Positions 27,577-36,004 of a stretch of 64,000 nt of DNA are shown piece after piece. The stretch comes from Litoreibacter roseus (GTDB lineage: Bacteria > Pseudomonadota > Alphaproteobacteria > Rhodobacterales > Rhodobacteraceae). The DNA is taken from NCBI RefSeq assembly GCF_009811795.1, contig NZ_BLJE01000001.1, forward strand, positions 992,001 to 1,056,000. Direction: 5' to 3'. Under the pieces are notes generated by a model. The model ran no database searches, had not been told where the DNA came from, and was given only the letters and a program-made list of their open reading frames with translations. The translations under genes were made by a program, and so were the position numbers. Numbering within the stretch: position 1 is the first letter of the stretch; every line of letters begins with the position of its first letter.

Positions 27577-28881
27577 ATGGCTGACCTGACAACCGATTTT
27601 CTTGGGATCAAAAGCCCCAATCCGTTCTGGCTGGCCTCCGCGCCACCAACGGACAAGGAATACAACGTCCGCCGGGCGTTTGAGGCCGGGTGGGGCGGCG
27701 TCGTGTGGAAGACGCTGGGCTCAGAGGGGCCGCCTGTGGTCAACGTCAACGGCCCGCGATACGGCGCTATTTATGGTGCTGACCGGCGCTTGCTTGGGCT
27801 CAACAATATTGAGCTGATCACCGACCGCCCGCTTGAGACGAACCTCGAAGAGATCGCGCGTGTCAAAGCGGATTATCCCGACCGCGCGATGATCGTATCG
27901 CTGATGGTGCCCTGCGAGGAGGAGGCGTGGAAGGCAATCCTACCTCGGGTTGAAGAAACCGGTGCCGACGGGATCGAACTCAACTTTGGTTGCCCTCATG
28001 GCATGAGCGAACGCGGTATGGGGGCTGCCGTCGGGCAAGTTCCTGAATACATTGAAATGGTAACCCGGTGGTGCAAGGAAAACTATTCCAAGCCGGTGAT
28101 CGTAAAGCTGACGCCAAACATCACCGACATCCGCAAACCTGCGATGGCCGCGAAGAATGGCGGGGCTGATGCGGTCTCGCTAATCAACACGATTAACTCC
28201 ATCACCTCGGTCGATCTGGACACTATGTCCCCTGAACCTTCGATCGACGGCAAAGGCTCTCATGGCGGCTATTGTGGTCCGGCGGTCAAACCCATCGCGT
28301 TGTCGATGGTCAGTGAGATATCTCGACATGTCGAAACCCGTGGTATGCCGATTTCTGGCATCGGGGGCATCACCACGTGGCGCGACGCCGCAGAATACAT
28401 CAGCCTTGGGTGCGGCAATGTTCAGGTTTGTACCGCGGCGATGACCTATGGCTTCAAAGTGGTGCAAGAAATGATCTCGGGCCTCAGCGACTGGATGGAC
28501 GAGAAGGGCCATACCAACGTCTCGGACTTTGTCGGTCAGGCAGTGCCAAACGTGACGGACTGGCAGTATCTCAACCTCAACTACGTCACCAAGGCCCGCA
28601 TCGATCAGGACGCCTGCATCAAATGCGGTCGCTGCTATGCCGCTTGCGAGGACACTTCGCACCAGGCCATCTCGATGTCGTCAGACCGTGTGTTCGAAGT
28701 GATCGACGCGGAATGCGTGGCTTGCAACCTGTGTGTGGATGTTTGTCCCGTCGAGAATTGCATCACGATGGAAGAGATGGCACCGGGCACCGTTGATCCT
28801 CGAACGGGCAAGGTTGTCGAAGAAGAATATGCGAACTGGACGACCCACCCAAACAACCCGGGAGCAGTTGCGGCGGAATGA
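27577..28881 (+). CDS. preA: NAD-dependent dihydropyrimidine dehydrogenase, catalytic subunit PreA
   Basis: A 434-residue protein with an FMN-binding dihydroorotate-dehydrogenase-type barrel over about residues 1-320 (GIKSPNPFWLASAPPT, ELNFGCPHGMSERGMG, GGITTWRDAAEYI). Two C-terminal 4Fe-4S motifs follow: CIKCGRCYAACEDTSHQAI and CVACNLCVDVCPVENC. It reduces uracil and thymine, the first step of the reductive pyrimidine pathway, with electrons from PreT. An AGGAGG site lies 5 nt before the ATG. The two later enzymes of the pathway are encoded 3-6 kb downstream. Confidence 0.93.
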   Translation: MADLTTDFLGIKSPNPFWLASAPPTDKEYNVRRAFEAGWGGVVWKTLGSEGPPVVNVNGPRYGAIYGADRRLLGLNNIELITDRPLETNLEEIARVKADYPDRAMIVSLMVPCEEEAWKAILPRVEETGADGIELNFGCPHGMSERGMGAAVGQVPEYIEMVTRWCKENYSKPVIVKLTPNITDIRKPAMAAKNGGADAVSLINTINSITSVDLDTMSPEPSIDGKGSHGGYCGPAVKPIALSMVSEISRHVETRGMPISGIGGITTWRDAAEYISLGCGNVQVCTAAMTYGFKVVQEMISGLSDWMDEKGHTNVSDFVGQAVPNVTDWQYLNLNYVTKARIDQDACIKCGRCYAACEDTSHQAISMSSDRVFEVIDAECVACNLCVDVCPVENCITMEEMAPGTVDPRTGKVVEEEYANWTTHPNNPGAVAAE

Positions 28882-29003
28882 TTGCAAAGTTCGGATTATA
28901 AATATGTTGGTCAAAGGCGGGGTCTCAAGCTAAGAAAGCAAGAATGATATTTCATTGACCTTTGCTTTTCTCTCGACGCCTTTGACATCGAACGCGAAAG
29001 ATT

Positions 29004-30047
29004 ATGGACGAAACATTTGAGCTTGAGCGCGGACGTGTTGAAACGACCGAGCCATTGCAGCCAACCGGCATCGCGGCTTCAGCTTTGGATGCGGGTCACA
29101 TCGGGCTGATGACCATAGCCGCGGATACATACGAGATTGAGGTGTCAACCCAAGCGGCTCGGATCCTGAACTTGGGGTCAGAGACAAAGCTGAGCCTTGA
29201 GAATTTTCTGCGGCGCTGCGTCTATACCAATGACCGCCCTGAAACCGACAGGGCGCTGCGCAGCTTATCGGACCCTGAAGGGGTAGGGCAGTGTCAGATC
29301 GAGTTTCGCCTCGAAGATGAAGAGGGTGAATTCCTGTGGATTGAAGTGGTTCTCAAGACGTTCTTTGACGTCGGCACCTCGCCGCGCGCCGCGCTGCGCG
29401 CCGATGGAATCGTGCGCGATATCACCGAAGACGTCACCCGCCGGGATGGCTTGGAGCGCAGAATCGAAAACCAGAACCACTGGATCAAGAACATGTTCGC
29501 GGTCGTTCAGGGCATCGCTTACCAGAGTTTTCGCCCGCTCGATGCGGCCACCAACGCCCTTTCGGACTTTCAAGGACGTCTGAAAACGCTGTCGTCCACT
29601 CACGATCTGTTGGCGGGCGGCGTCTTTCGCGGGGTGTTTCTCAATGACTTGATCCGTGGCGTCGTAACATCGTGTGGTGGGTCGAACGATCAGGTGGCGA
29701 TCTCCGGATATCCAATGCGGATGAACAGCAAGCAGGCGATTGCGATGTCCATGATCCTGCGTGAACTGGTCAGCAATTCCATCCGACATGGCGCGATGTC
29801 GGTGCCGGAGGGAACGGTTCATGCCTTTTGGCAGCGCAATGCAAGCTCGGAGTTGATCACCTTCGTTTGGCGGGAAGCAGACGGTCCAGAAGTGACAGAA
29901 CCAAAGGAAGAGGGCACAGGCGTTCGCCTGATGTCGCGGATTTGCGCGATTGAGTTCGGTGGTATTGTGAACTTCGATTTCGATCCCGACGGCGTTGCGG
30001 TTTCGATGAAGTTTTCGAACAGAAGCCTCAAGGAGATCGACATTTGA
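29004..30047 (+). CDS. PAS-domain sensor histidine kinase, HWE/HisKA_2 type
   Basis: This cytoplasmic 347-residue kinase has a PAS-like sensor region (about 25-145), then an H-box NHWIKNMFAVVQGIA with His159 as probable phosphorylation site, and an ATP-binding region with ILRELVSNSIRHGAMS. The HWE/HisKA_2 group usually has HRVKN at the H-box; here Trp replaces Arg. No membrane helix is seen, so the signal is internal; PAS domains often bind flavin, haem or small ligands. It is coupled to a response regulator by a TTGA overlap. Its link to pyrimidine genes on either side is positional only. Confidence 0.85.
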   Translation: MDETFELERGRVETTEPLQPTGIAASALDAGHIGLMTIAADTYEIEVSTQAARILNLGSETKLSLENFLRRCVYTNDRPETDRALRSLSDPEGVGQCQIEFRLEDEEGEFLWIEVVLKTFFDVGTSPRAALRADGIVRDITEDVTRRDGLERRIENQNHWIKNMFAVVQGIAYQSFRPLDAATNALSDFQGRLKTLSSTHDLLAGGVFRGVFLNDLIRGVVTSCGGSNDQVAISGYPMRMNSKQAIAMSMILRELVSNSIRHGAMSVPEGTVHAFWQRNASSELITFVWREADGPEVTEPKEEGTGVRLMSRICAIEFGGIVNFDFDPDGVAVSMKFSNRSLKEIDI

Positions 30048-30418
30048 GCGCACTCAGCGAAAAGCGTATTCTACTGGTCGAGGATCAGTTCCTACTGGCG
30101 CTCTCGTTTCAGGACATTCTTGAAGACTGTGGTGCGACCGTCGTCGGGCCGTTCCAATCGGTCTCGACCGCGCTGGAGGGTATTTCATCGGTTTCCGAAC
30201 AATTGGATCTCGCGCTGTTGGATGTGGATCTAAGCGGAAAAAGCAGCTTTCCGGTCGCGCAGCGCCTGACAGAGCTCGATATACCGTTCCTGTTTGCCAC
30301 TGGTTTTGGGCGCCGTGCGCTTGCGGAATATCCGAGTATTCCGATTCTTGAAAAACCTTTCACGGACGATGAGCTTTTTGATGCGCTTGTCGCCATCTTG
30401 CCGGAACCTGTGGGGTAG
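30044..30418 (+). CDS. Single-domain response regulator
   Basis: A 124-residue receiver domain with no output domain: acidic pocket in LLVEDQ, phospho-acceptor Asp60 in LLDVDLSG, and the conserved Lys in ILEKPF. It starts at a TTG that overlaps the kinase stop codon, so it is the cognate partner of that kinase. Stand-alone receivers act by protein contact or as phosphate shuttles, as in stress-response or cell-cycle relays. The target is not encoded nearby. Confidence 0.87.
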   Translation: MSALSEKRILLVEDQFLLALSFQDILEDCGATVVGPFQSVSTALEGISSVSEQLDLALLDVDLSGKSSFPVAQRLTELDIPFLFATGFGRRALAEYPSIPILEKPFTDDELFDALVAILPEPVG

Positions 30419-30428
30419 CTCGCAAACC

Positions 30429-31040
30429 CTAGGCCGGCGTGAGCATCTTGCGGTAAAGATGATCCAGAAAGTCACCCGCATGAGTCATAGGGGGTTCGCC
30501 CGTCAGCACGGACCTGACCTGGACGTCGAAATCGGCGTAATGCTGTGTCAGGGACCAGATTGAAAAGACCAGATGATAGGGATGAACGCGCGCAATCCTG
30601 CCCTCTGCCATCCAGTTCTCGATAATCTGGACGGTTCGGTCGACAAGAAGCTTCAGATCCCCTTCCAAAGCCGCCCTTATCCGCGGGGCGCCCTGCAGGA
30701 TTTCATTGGCAAACAGTCGGCTTTCCCGGGGATAGTCCCGGCTCATCTCCAGCTTGCGGTGCACATACGCTAAAATTTCTTCCATCGGTTGACCGTTCGG
30801 GTCGATCTGTTTCAGTGGTGCCAGCCATGTCGTCATAAGATCCGACAAGAGCGAGACGTGAATGGCTTCTTTCGACGGGTAATAGTATAAAAGATTGGGT
30901 TTCGAGAGGCCCGCTGCTTTGGCAATCTGATCCAGAGTTGCCCCCCGGAACCCATGGGTGGAGAACACGTCAAGCGCTGCCTCACGGATCGCATCGGTGT
31001 TCTTTTTCTGGATGCGGGTCTGTGGGCGTCCGTCAGGCAT
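30429..31040 (-). CDS. rutR: RutR-like TetR-family regulator of pyrimidine catabolism
   Basis: The 203-residue protein matches E. coli RutR in both halves. The DNA-binding part has LDQIAKAAGLSKPNLLYYYPSKEAI. The ligand domain contains TTWLAPLK, KLEMSRDYPRESRLFANEIL, GAPRIRAALEGDLK and SLTQHYADFDVQV, all with close RutR counterparts. RutR senses uracil and thymine and controls pyrimidine use. The gene is divergent from the amidohydrolase/dihydropyrimidinase operon, and a RutR-type box lies in the shared promoter region. A second box precedes preT. Confidence 0.87.
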   Translation of the reverse strand: MPDGRPQTRIQKKNTDAIREAALDVFSTHGFRGATLDQIAKAAGLSKPNLLYYYPSKEAIHVSLLSDLMTTWLAPLKQIDPNGQPMEEILAYVHRKLEMSRDYPRESRLFANEILQGAPRIRAALEGDLKLLVDRTVQIIENWMAEGRIARVHPYHLVFSIWSLTQHYADFDVQVRSVLTGEPPMTHAGDFLDHLYRKMLTPA

Positions 31041-31141
31041 GCAGTCTCCGTTCGGTTTGACTTAAATTTGGGCAGCGCGCGGCGCCACAGGTTTGCCCAT
31101 CCGTTGTCCTTGACTGCACATAGTGCTCTGTTAGCGTTGAA

Positions 31142-31157
31142 TTGACCAGTCGGTTAA
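31142..31157. promoter_or_regulatory. Candidate RutR operator between rutR and the amidohydrolase gene
   Basis: TTGACCAGTCGGTTAA agrees with the RutR consensus TTGACCA-NN-TGGTCAA at the whole left arm and at 5 of 7 right-arm positions. It lies 45 nt before the amidohydrolase start and 102 nt before the divergent rutR start, where it could control both. Confidence 0.65.
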
Positions 31158-31201
31158 AACTGATCTGCCAAACTGGTCCAAAGAAAACAACAGGGGTTCC
31201 C

Positions 31202-32479
31202 ATGACATCCAAGACCGACGCCGCCCAAAAGGGCTTTCCCGGCGAAAATCTGAAGATTGACGGGCAGCGTTTGTGGGACAGCCTGATGGACATGGCCAAG
31301 ATTGGTCCCGGTGTGGCCGGTGGCAACAATCGCCAGACATTGACCGACGAGGATGCCGAGGGGCGTGCCTTGTTTCAGTCTTGGTGTGAAGCTGCGGGTT
31401 GCACAATGGGACTTGATCAGATGGGCAACATGTTTGCCCGTCGTGAGGGATCAGACCCTGACGCGCTGCCGGTCTATGTTGGCAGCCATCTGGACACCCA
31501 GCCCACTGGCGGGAAGTACGATGGGGTGCTCGGCGTTCTGGGTGGGTTGGAGATCATTCGATCGCTTAACGATTTGGGGATCAAGACGAAACATCCGATT
31601 GTGGTGACCAACTTCACCAACGAGGAAGGCACACGCTATGCGCCCGCGATGCTGTCATCGGGGGTATTTGCGGGCATTCACACGCAGGATTGGGCCTACG
31701 CGCGCGAAGACGCGGACGGCAAGACATTCGGCGATGAGCTGAAGCGCATTGGATGGCGTGGTGACGAAGAGGTCGGCGCCCGCAAGATGCATGCGTTTTT
31801 CGAGCTTCACATCGAACAGGGCCCTATTCTGGAAGCGGAACGCAAGGACATTGGTGTCGTGACCCACGGACAAGGGCTCAGCTGGACGCAGGTGACGATC
31901 ACCGGCAAGGACGCACATACCGGCTCGACCCCCATGCCCATGCGTAAAAATGCGGGCCTCGGCATGGCCCGTGTGCTGGATCTTGTGGACGAGATCGCCT
32001 TGTCCCATGCGCCCCATGCGGTCGGTGCCGCTGGTCATATTGATGTGTACCCCAATTCGCGAAACGTGATCCCCGGCAAGGTCGTCTTTACGGTTGATTT
32101 CCGGTCGCCGGAGTTGTCGGTGATTGAGGACATGGAAGAACGTCTCAAAGACGGCGCGCGCAAGATTTGCGACGATATGGGGCTGAGCATAGAGTTTGAG
32201 AAAGTCGGCGGTTTCGATCCGGTGGCGTTTGACGAAGGGTGTATAGCAGCTGTGCGTGCGGCGGCGGAACGGCTGGGATACAGTCACAGGGATCTGATCT
32301 CAGGTGCTGGTCATGACGCATGCTGGATCAACCGGGTCGCGCCCTCTGCTATGGTCATGTGTCCCTGCGTTGATGGCCTCAGCCATAACGAAGCGGAAGA
32401 AATTTCTCCTGAATGGGCGGCCGCCGGGGCGAACGTTCTCTTTCACGCAGTTGTTGAGACTGCGGAGATTGTTTCGTGA
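31202..32479 (+). CDS. M20-family Zn amidohydrolase, probable beta-ureidopropionase
   Basis: A 425-residue enzyme of the hydantoinase/carbamoylase (HyuC/AmaB, allantoate amidohydrolase) family. The metal-binding segments are VGSHLDTQPTGGKYDG, TNFTNEEGTRYAP, FFELHIEQGPILEAE and a C-terminal SGAGHDACWI. Next to dihydropyrimidinase and PreTA the expected reaction is the third step of the reductive pathway: N-carbamoyl-beta-alanine to beta-alanine, CO2 and ammonia. Allantoate amidohydrolase is a related activity that would otherwise be missing from the ureide genes near 57-61 kb, so dual use is possible. Confidence 0.87.
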   Translation: MTSKTDAAQKGFPGENLKIDGQRLWDSLMDMAKIGPGVAGGNNRQTLTDEDAEGRALFQSWCEAAGCTMGLDQMGNMFARREGSDPDALPVYVGSHLDTQPTGGKYDGVLGVLGGLEIIRSLNDLGIKTKHPIVVTNFTNEEGTRYAPAMLSSGVFAGIHTQDWAYAREDADGKTFGDELKRIGWRGDEEVGARKMHAFFELHIEQGPILEAERKDIGVVTHGQGLSWTQVTITGKDAHTGSTPMPMRKNAGLGMARVLDLVDEIALSHAPHAVGAAGHIDVYPNSRNVIPGKVVFTVDFRSPELSVIEDMEERLKDGARKICDDMGLSIEFEKVGGFDPVAFDEGCIAAVRAAAERLGYSHRDLISGAGHDACWINRVAPSAMVMCPCVDGLSHNEAEEISPEWAAAGANVLFHAVVETAEIVS

Positions 32480-33168
32480 GGCGCATCTTCGCGCTTCTGC
32501 TTCCAGTGCTTTTCATATCTGCTTGTGCAGAGCCGCAAAAGCCGATCTCGATCCGGCCCGGTCTGACGCAAACGGCCGATTTGGATGCGCTGCGCCCGCC
32601 GTCTGGCAAGACCTACCGGTTCGCGATGGAGAAGTCCGACGACGTCTTGTCGTCTGAGCTCGTTTTGAAGTCCCGTCGGAAATCGGCAAAGGATTACGAG
32701 TACAAAGGCTCGGTGATCCTCAGTATTCCAGAGGTGGGCGATCTGGAAGAAGTGACACAGCAGCTTTCGACACTTTTCAAAACCGAAGGCGTCAGGGCAC
32801 AGGGCAGCAACATCTTCCTACCGATTACCGTCAGAACGGATAACCGTTTCCGCACGCGGTCTTCCAACCTTTTGGCGGGACCAAGCCGGTTTGTGCCCCA
32901 TGACTGCTTTGCCGTGATCGGTGTGTGCGACCATGTCACGATCATCCCCAACGGCCGCCAGGTGCGCTTTTCAACGGAAACGACAGAGGCGGATGGCGTC
33001 TGGCGCTCTGTGACGCGGGTGACCAGCCGGGACGCGCCGGCGTTTGCCAAGCGAATGCGTGAGATCTGGACCTATTCCATTGACCGAAACGGCGTCGTTC
33101 TGGATCTGGTGATCCGCAGGCGCGTCGACGGCAAAACCGATACCATCATCTTCCGCCGCAAGACATGA
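32476..33168 (+). CDS. Uncharacterised lipoprotein in the pyrimidine operon
   Basis: The GTG start overlaps the amidohydrolase stop (GTGA). The 230-residue product begins with a lipoprotein signal (FALLLPVLFISAC, lipid-bearing Cys at about 17). The mature part is rich in beta strands and charged residues and contains a Cys pair in HDCFAVIGVCDHV. I recognise no family. Lying between two pathway enzymes, it is cotranscribed with them, but a catalytic role in pyrimidine breakdown is not suggested by its sequence. Confidence 0.75.
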   Translation: MRRIFALLLPVLFISACAEPQKPISIRPGLTQTADLDALRPPSGKTYRFAMEKSDDVLSSELVLKSRRKSAKDYEYKGSVILSIPEVGDLEEVTQQLSTLFKTEGVRAQGSNIFLPITVRTDNRFRTRSSNLLAGPSRFVPHDCFAVIGVCDHVTIIPNGRQVRFSTETTEADGVWRSVTRVTSRDAPAFAKRMREIWTYSIDRNGVVLDLVIRRRVDGKTDTIIFRRKT

Positions 33169-33180
33169 GGGAGGCATAAC

Positions 33181-34644
33181 ATGAGCAAAGTTATCAAAGG
33201 CGGGACAATTGTCACCGCAGATCGCCAATATCCGGCAGATGTCCTGATCGAAGGCGAACAGATCGCCCAGATTGGTGAAAACCTCAAAGGCGACGAGGTG
33301 ATCGATGCCGAGGGCGCCTATGTCATTCCCGGCGGCATCGATCCTCATACGCATCTGGAAATGCCGTTCATGGGCACCACTGCCGCCGAGACGTTCGAGT
33401 CCGGTACATTTGCTGCGGCTGCGGGTGGCACGACGATGCTGGTGGACTTCTGCCTTCCGGGCGAGGACGGCTCCTTGCTCAGTGCCATTGATGACTGGGA
33501 CCGCAAGTCAAAAGATCAGATCTGCTGCGATATCTCTTATCACATGGCGATTACCGGCTGGGACGAAAAGATCTTCAGCGAGATGGAAGCCGTCGTCAAA
33601 GAACGCGGCATCAACACCTTCAAGCATTTTATGGCCTACAAAGGCGCGCTAATGGTCGAGGATGACGAGATGTTCGCCTCGTTCAAGCGCTGTGCTGAAC
33701 TGGGCGCGCTGCCACTGGTGCATGCCGAAAACGGCGACATCGTACAGGAACTGCAGAACAAGTATCTTTCAGAGGGCATCACCGGGCCCGAAGGCCATGC
33801 CTATTCCCGTCCACCGGAAGTTGAAGGCGAGGCCGCCAATCGCGCAATCATGATCGCCGATGCAGCCGGTACGCCGCTTTATATCGTTCATGTGTCCTGC
33901 GAGCAGGCCCACGAGGCAATCCGGCGCGCAAGGCAAAAGGGGATGCGGGTCTATGGGGAGCCGCTGATCCAGCACCTCACGCTGGACGAGGGGGAGTATT
34001 TCAACAAGGACTGGCAGTATGCGGCGCGCCGGGTCATGTCGCCACCCTTCCGATCCAAAGATCATCAAGCCTCTCTTTGGGCCGGGTTGTCTTCTGGCTC
34101 GCTTCAGGTTGTCGCGACCGATCACGCGGCCTTCACCGATGAGCAAAAGCGGATGGGGCTCGATAACTTCACGACCATTCCCAACGGCACAGGCGGACTT
34201 GAAGAGCGCCTTGCGATGCTGTGGACGACGGGCGTCGAAACCGGTCGCCTGACGCCCGAGGAATTCGTGGCTGTTACCTCGACCAACATTGCTAAGATCC
34301 TGAACATCTACCCGCGGAAAGGCGCGTTGGTGCCCGGTGCCGACGCGGATATCGTGGTATGGGATCCGTCCATCTCCAAGGAAGTCGCCGTAAGTACGCA
34401 GAAGTCCATCATCGATTACAATGTGTTCGAAGGCATGACGGTCACGGCTCAGGCACGGTACACCCTGTCGCGCGGGGATGTGATCTGGGCCCATGGTCAG
34501 AACAGTCAACCGCAACCGGGGCGGGGCAAATTCGTCCGGCGTCCGGCCTTTGCAAGCGCGTCGCAAGCGCTGAGCAAATGGAAGGCGCTGAACACCCCCC
34601 GCAAGATTGAGCGTGACCCGATGAACATCCCGGCAGGCGTTTGA
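33181..34644 (+). CDS. hydA: Dihydropyrimidinase (D-hydantoinase family)
   Basis: The 487-residue enzyme has the amidohydrolase metal ligands His56 and His58 (DPHTHLEMPFMG), the carboxylated Lys154 in FKHFMAYKGAL, later His ligands in LVHAENGD and YIVHVSCEQAHEA, and the metal Asp in VVATDHAAF. Length and motifs fit dihydropyrimidinase, which opens dihydrouracil and dihydrothymine rings to N-carbamoyl-beta-amino acids. It sits between PreTA and the beta-ureidopropionase step. AGGGAGG upstream of the ATG is a good ribosome site. Confidence 0.93.
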   Translation: MSKVIKGGTIVTADRQYPADVLIEGEQIAQIGENLKGDEVIDAEGAYVIPGGIDPHTHLEMPFMGTTAAETFESGTFAAAAGGTTMLVDFCLPGEDGSLLSAIDDWDRKSKDQICCDISYHMAITGWDEKIFSEMEAVVKERGINTFKHFMAYKGALMVEDDEMFASFKRCAELGALPLVHAENGDIVQELQNKYLSEGITGPEGHAYSRPPEVEGEAANRAIMIADAAGTPLYIVHVSCEQAHEAIRRARQKGMRVYGEPLIQHLTLDEGEYFNKDWQYAARRVMSPPFRSKDHQASLWAGLSSGSLQVVATDHAAFTDEQKRMGLDNFTTIPNGTGGLEERLAMLWTTGVETGRLTPEEFVAVTSTNIAKILNIYPRKGALVPGADADIVVWDPSISKEVAVSTQKSIIDYNVFEGMTVTAQARYTLSRGDVIWAHGQNSQPQPGRGKFVRRPAFASASQALSKWKALNTPRKIERDPMNIPAGV

Positions 34645-34651
34645 GGGCCAT

Positions 34652-34801
34652 ATGATTAAGGCGCTGTTGATCTTTGGTGTGGTTCTACTTGCCGTCGCGG
34701 TGTGGCTCAACAACGTACCCGCCGCTGACGCTATGCTGGTCTTCGCAGCTTTCGCACTGGGCGGTATCTGGTCGAAGAACATGGGGCACGACAAAGAGTG
34801 A
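34652..34801 (+). CDS. Small membrane protein (49 residues) between dihydropyrimidinase and importer genes
   Basis: The frame ATG 34652 to TGA 34799-34801 encodes MIKALLIFGVVLLAVAVWL, then a short loop and a second hydrophobic stretch (ADAMLVFAAFALGGIW), ending in a charged tail. Two membrane helices are likely. It starts 7 nt after the dihydropyrimidinase stop, and its stop overlaps the GTG of the ATPase gene, which makes a real gene probable. I know no family for it. It might assist the importer. Confidence 0.6.
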   Translation: MIKALLIFGVVLLAVAVWLNNVPAADAMLVFAAFALGGIWSKNMGHDKE

Positions 34802-35586
34802 GTGAGGCGAATTCCCCGGTTATCCGTGCGCACGCGCTCGATCTGACCTTTCAAACAGCGGACGGCCCGGTCCATGCATTGAAAGATGTGAATCTCGAGA
34901 TTGCCAAGGGCGAATTTGTCAGTTTCATTGGCCCGTCCGGCTGCGGCAAAACCACGTTTCTGCGCTGCGTCGCCGGACTGGAGCAACCGACAGGCGGCAC
35001 GATTAGTGTCAATGGCATGACCCCGGACGAGGCGCGGCAGGCCCGTGCCTACGGATATGTCTTTCAGGCCGCGGGGCTGTACCCGTGGCGCACCATAGGG
35101 CGCAATATCAGCCTGCCGCTGGAGATCATGGGGTATTCGAAGGCGGACCAGAAGGACCGCGTTTCGCGGGTTCTTGATCTGGTGGAACTGTCCGGGTTTG
35201 AGAGAAAGTATCCGTGGCAGTTGTCCGGTGGGATGCAGCAGCGCGCTTCCATCGCGCGGGCGCTGGCCTTTGATGCCGATATCCTGCTTATGGACGAACC
35301 GTTCGGGGCATTGGATGAGATTGTAAGGGACCATCTAAATGAACAGCTTCTGGCGCTTTGGGCGCGGACTGAGAAAACCATTGGCTTTGTGACACACTCG
35401 ATCCCGGAGGCTGTTTATCTGAGCACCAAGATTGTCGTGATGAGCCCGCGTCCGGGTCGGATCACGGATGTGATCGACAGCCCGCTTCCGAAAGAGCGCC
35501 CGCTTGATATCCGTGACAGCCCAGAGTTTATCGAGATTGCGCACCGGGTTCGTGACGGTCTGCGGGCAGGTCATGCCGATGACTGA
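34798..35586 (+). CDS. ABC transporter ATP-binding protein (NitT/TauT type), pyrimidine importer
   Basis: The 262-residue ATPase starts at a GTG overlapping the small gene before it. Motifs are Walker A GPSGCGKTTFLR, Q-loop YVFQAAGLYPWR, signature LSGGMQQRASIARAL and Walker B ILLMDEPFGALDE, with the switch His in GFVTHSIPEA. The sequence follows the nitrate/taurine/thiamine-precursor subgroup. Two permeases and a binding protein downstream complete the importer. Its position among uracil-degrading enzymes implies pyrimidine or dihydropyrimidine uptake. Confidence 0.92.
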   Translation: MSEANSPVIRAHALDLTFQTADGPVHALKDVNLEIAKGEFVSFIGPSGCGKTTFLRCVAGLEQPTGGTISVNGMTPDEARQARAYGYVFQAAGLYPWRTIGRNISLPLEIMGYSKADQKDRVSRVLDLVELSGFERKYPWQLSGGMQQRASIARALAFDADILLMDEPFGALDEIVRDHLNEQLLALWARTEKTIGFVTHSIPEAVYLSTKIVVMSPRPGRITDVIDSPLPKERPLDIRDSPEFIEIAHRVRDGLRAGHADD

Positions 35587-36004
35587 GCCGATCCGCCGCG
35601 CAACAGCCGACGATGCGCCCGCCTGCGCCGCGATCCTGAACGCGTGGATCGACGGCACGGACTGGATGCCCAGAACGATGTCGCCAGACGCGATCGAGAC
35701 GGGCCTGCGTCAGGGCTTGCCGAAGCGCGAAGCATATGTGGTTGGCGATCCGGTCGCAGGCTACCTGTCGCTCGATCCGGCGGAAAATCATATTTGGGGG
35801 CTCTATGTGGGTCGATCCGGGCAGGGGCTTGGCAAGGCGCTCTTGGACCGCGCCAAAACCGGGCGCAGCTACCTAAAGCTCAACAGCCACGCCGCCAACG
35901 AAGCCGCGCACCGGTTCTACGCGCGGGAAGCGTTTCAGCCGATTGGCGCGCCGTGGCAAGGCAGCGACGGCATCCCTGAGGTCACATTCGAGTGGCGCAC
36001 GTGA
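35579..36004 (+). CDS. GNAT-family N-acetyltransferase
   Basis: A 141-residue GNAT protein with the acetyl-CoA loop GRSGQGLGKALLDRA and the C-terminal AANEAAHRFYAREAF helix. It lies inside the importer operon and overlaps the ATPase gene at its start and the permease gene at its end. The start at 35579 is one of two ATGs six bases apart. The acceptor is unknown; GNAT genes commonly ride in catabolic operons of this group. Confidence 0.85.
   Translation: MTEPIRRATADDAPACAAILNAWIDGTDWMPRTMSPDAIETGLRQGLPKREAYVVGDPVAGYLSLDPAENHIWGLYVGRSGQGLGKALLDRAKTGRSYLKLNSHAANEAAHRFYAREAFQPIGAPWQGSDGIPEVTFEWRT

Noticed and set aside
33769-35334. 521-codon open frame on the minus strand
   Set aside because: It lies entirely antisense to the dihydropyrimidinase and ABC ATPase genes, has no family resemblance, and is explained by codon bias of high-GC genes.
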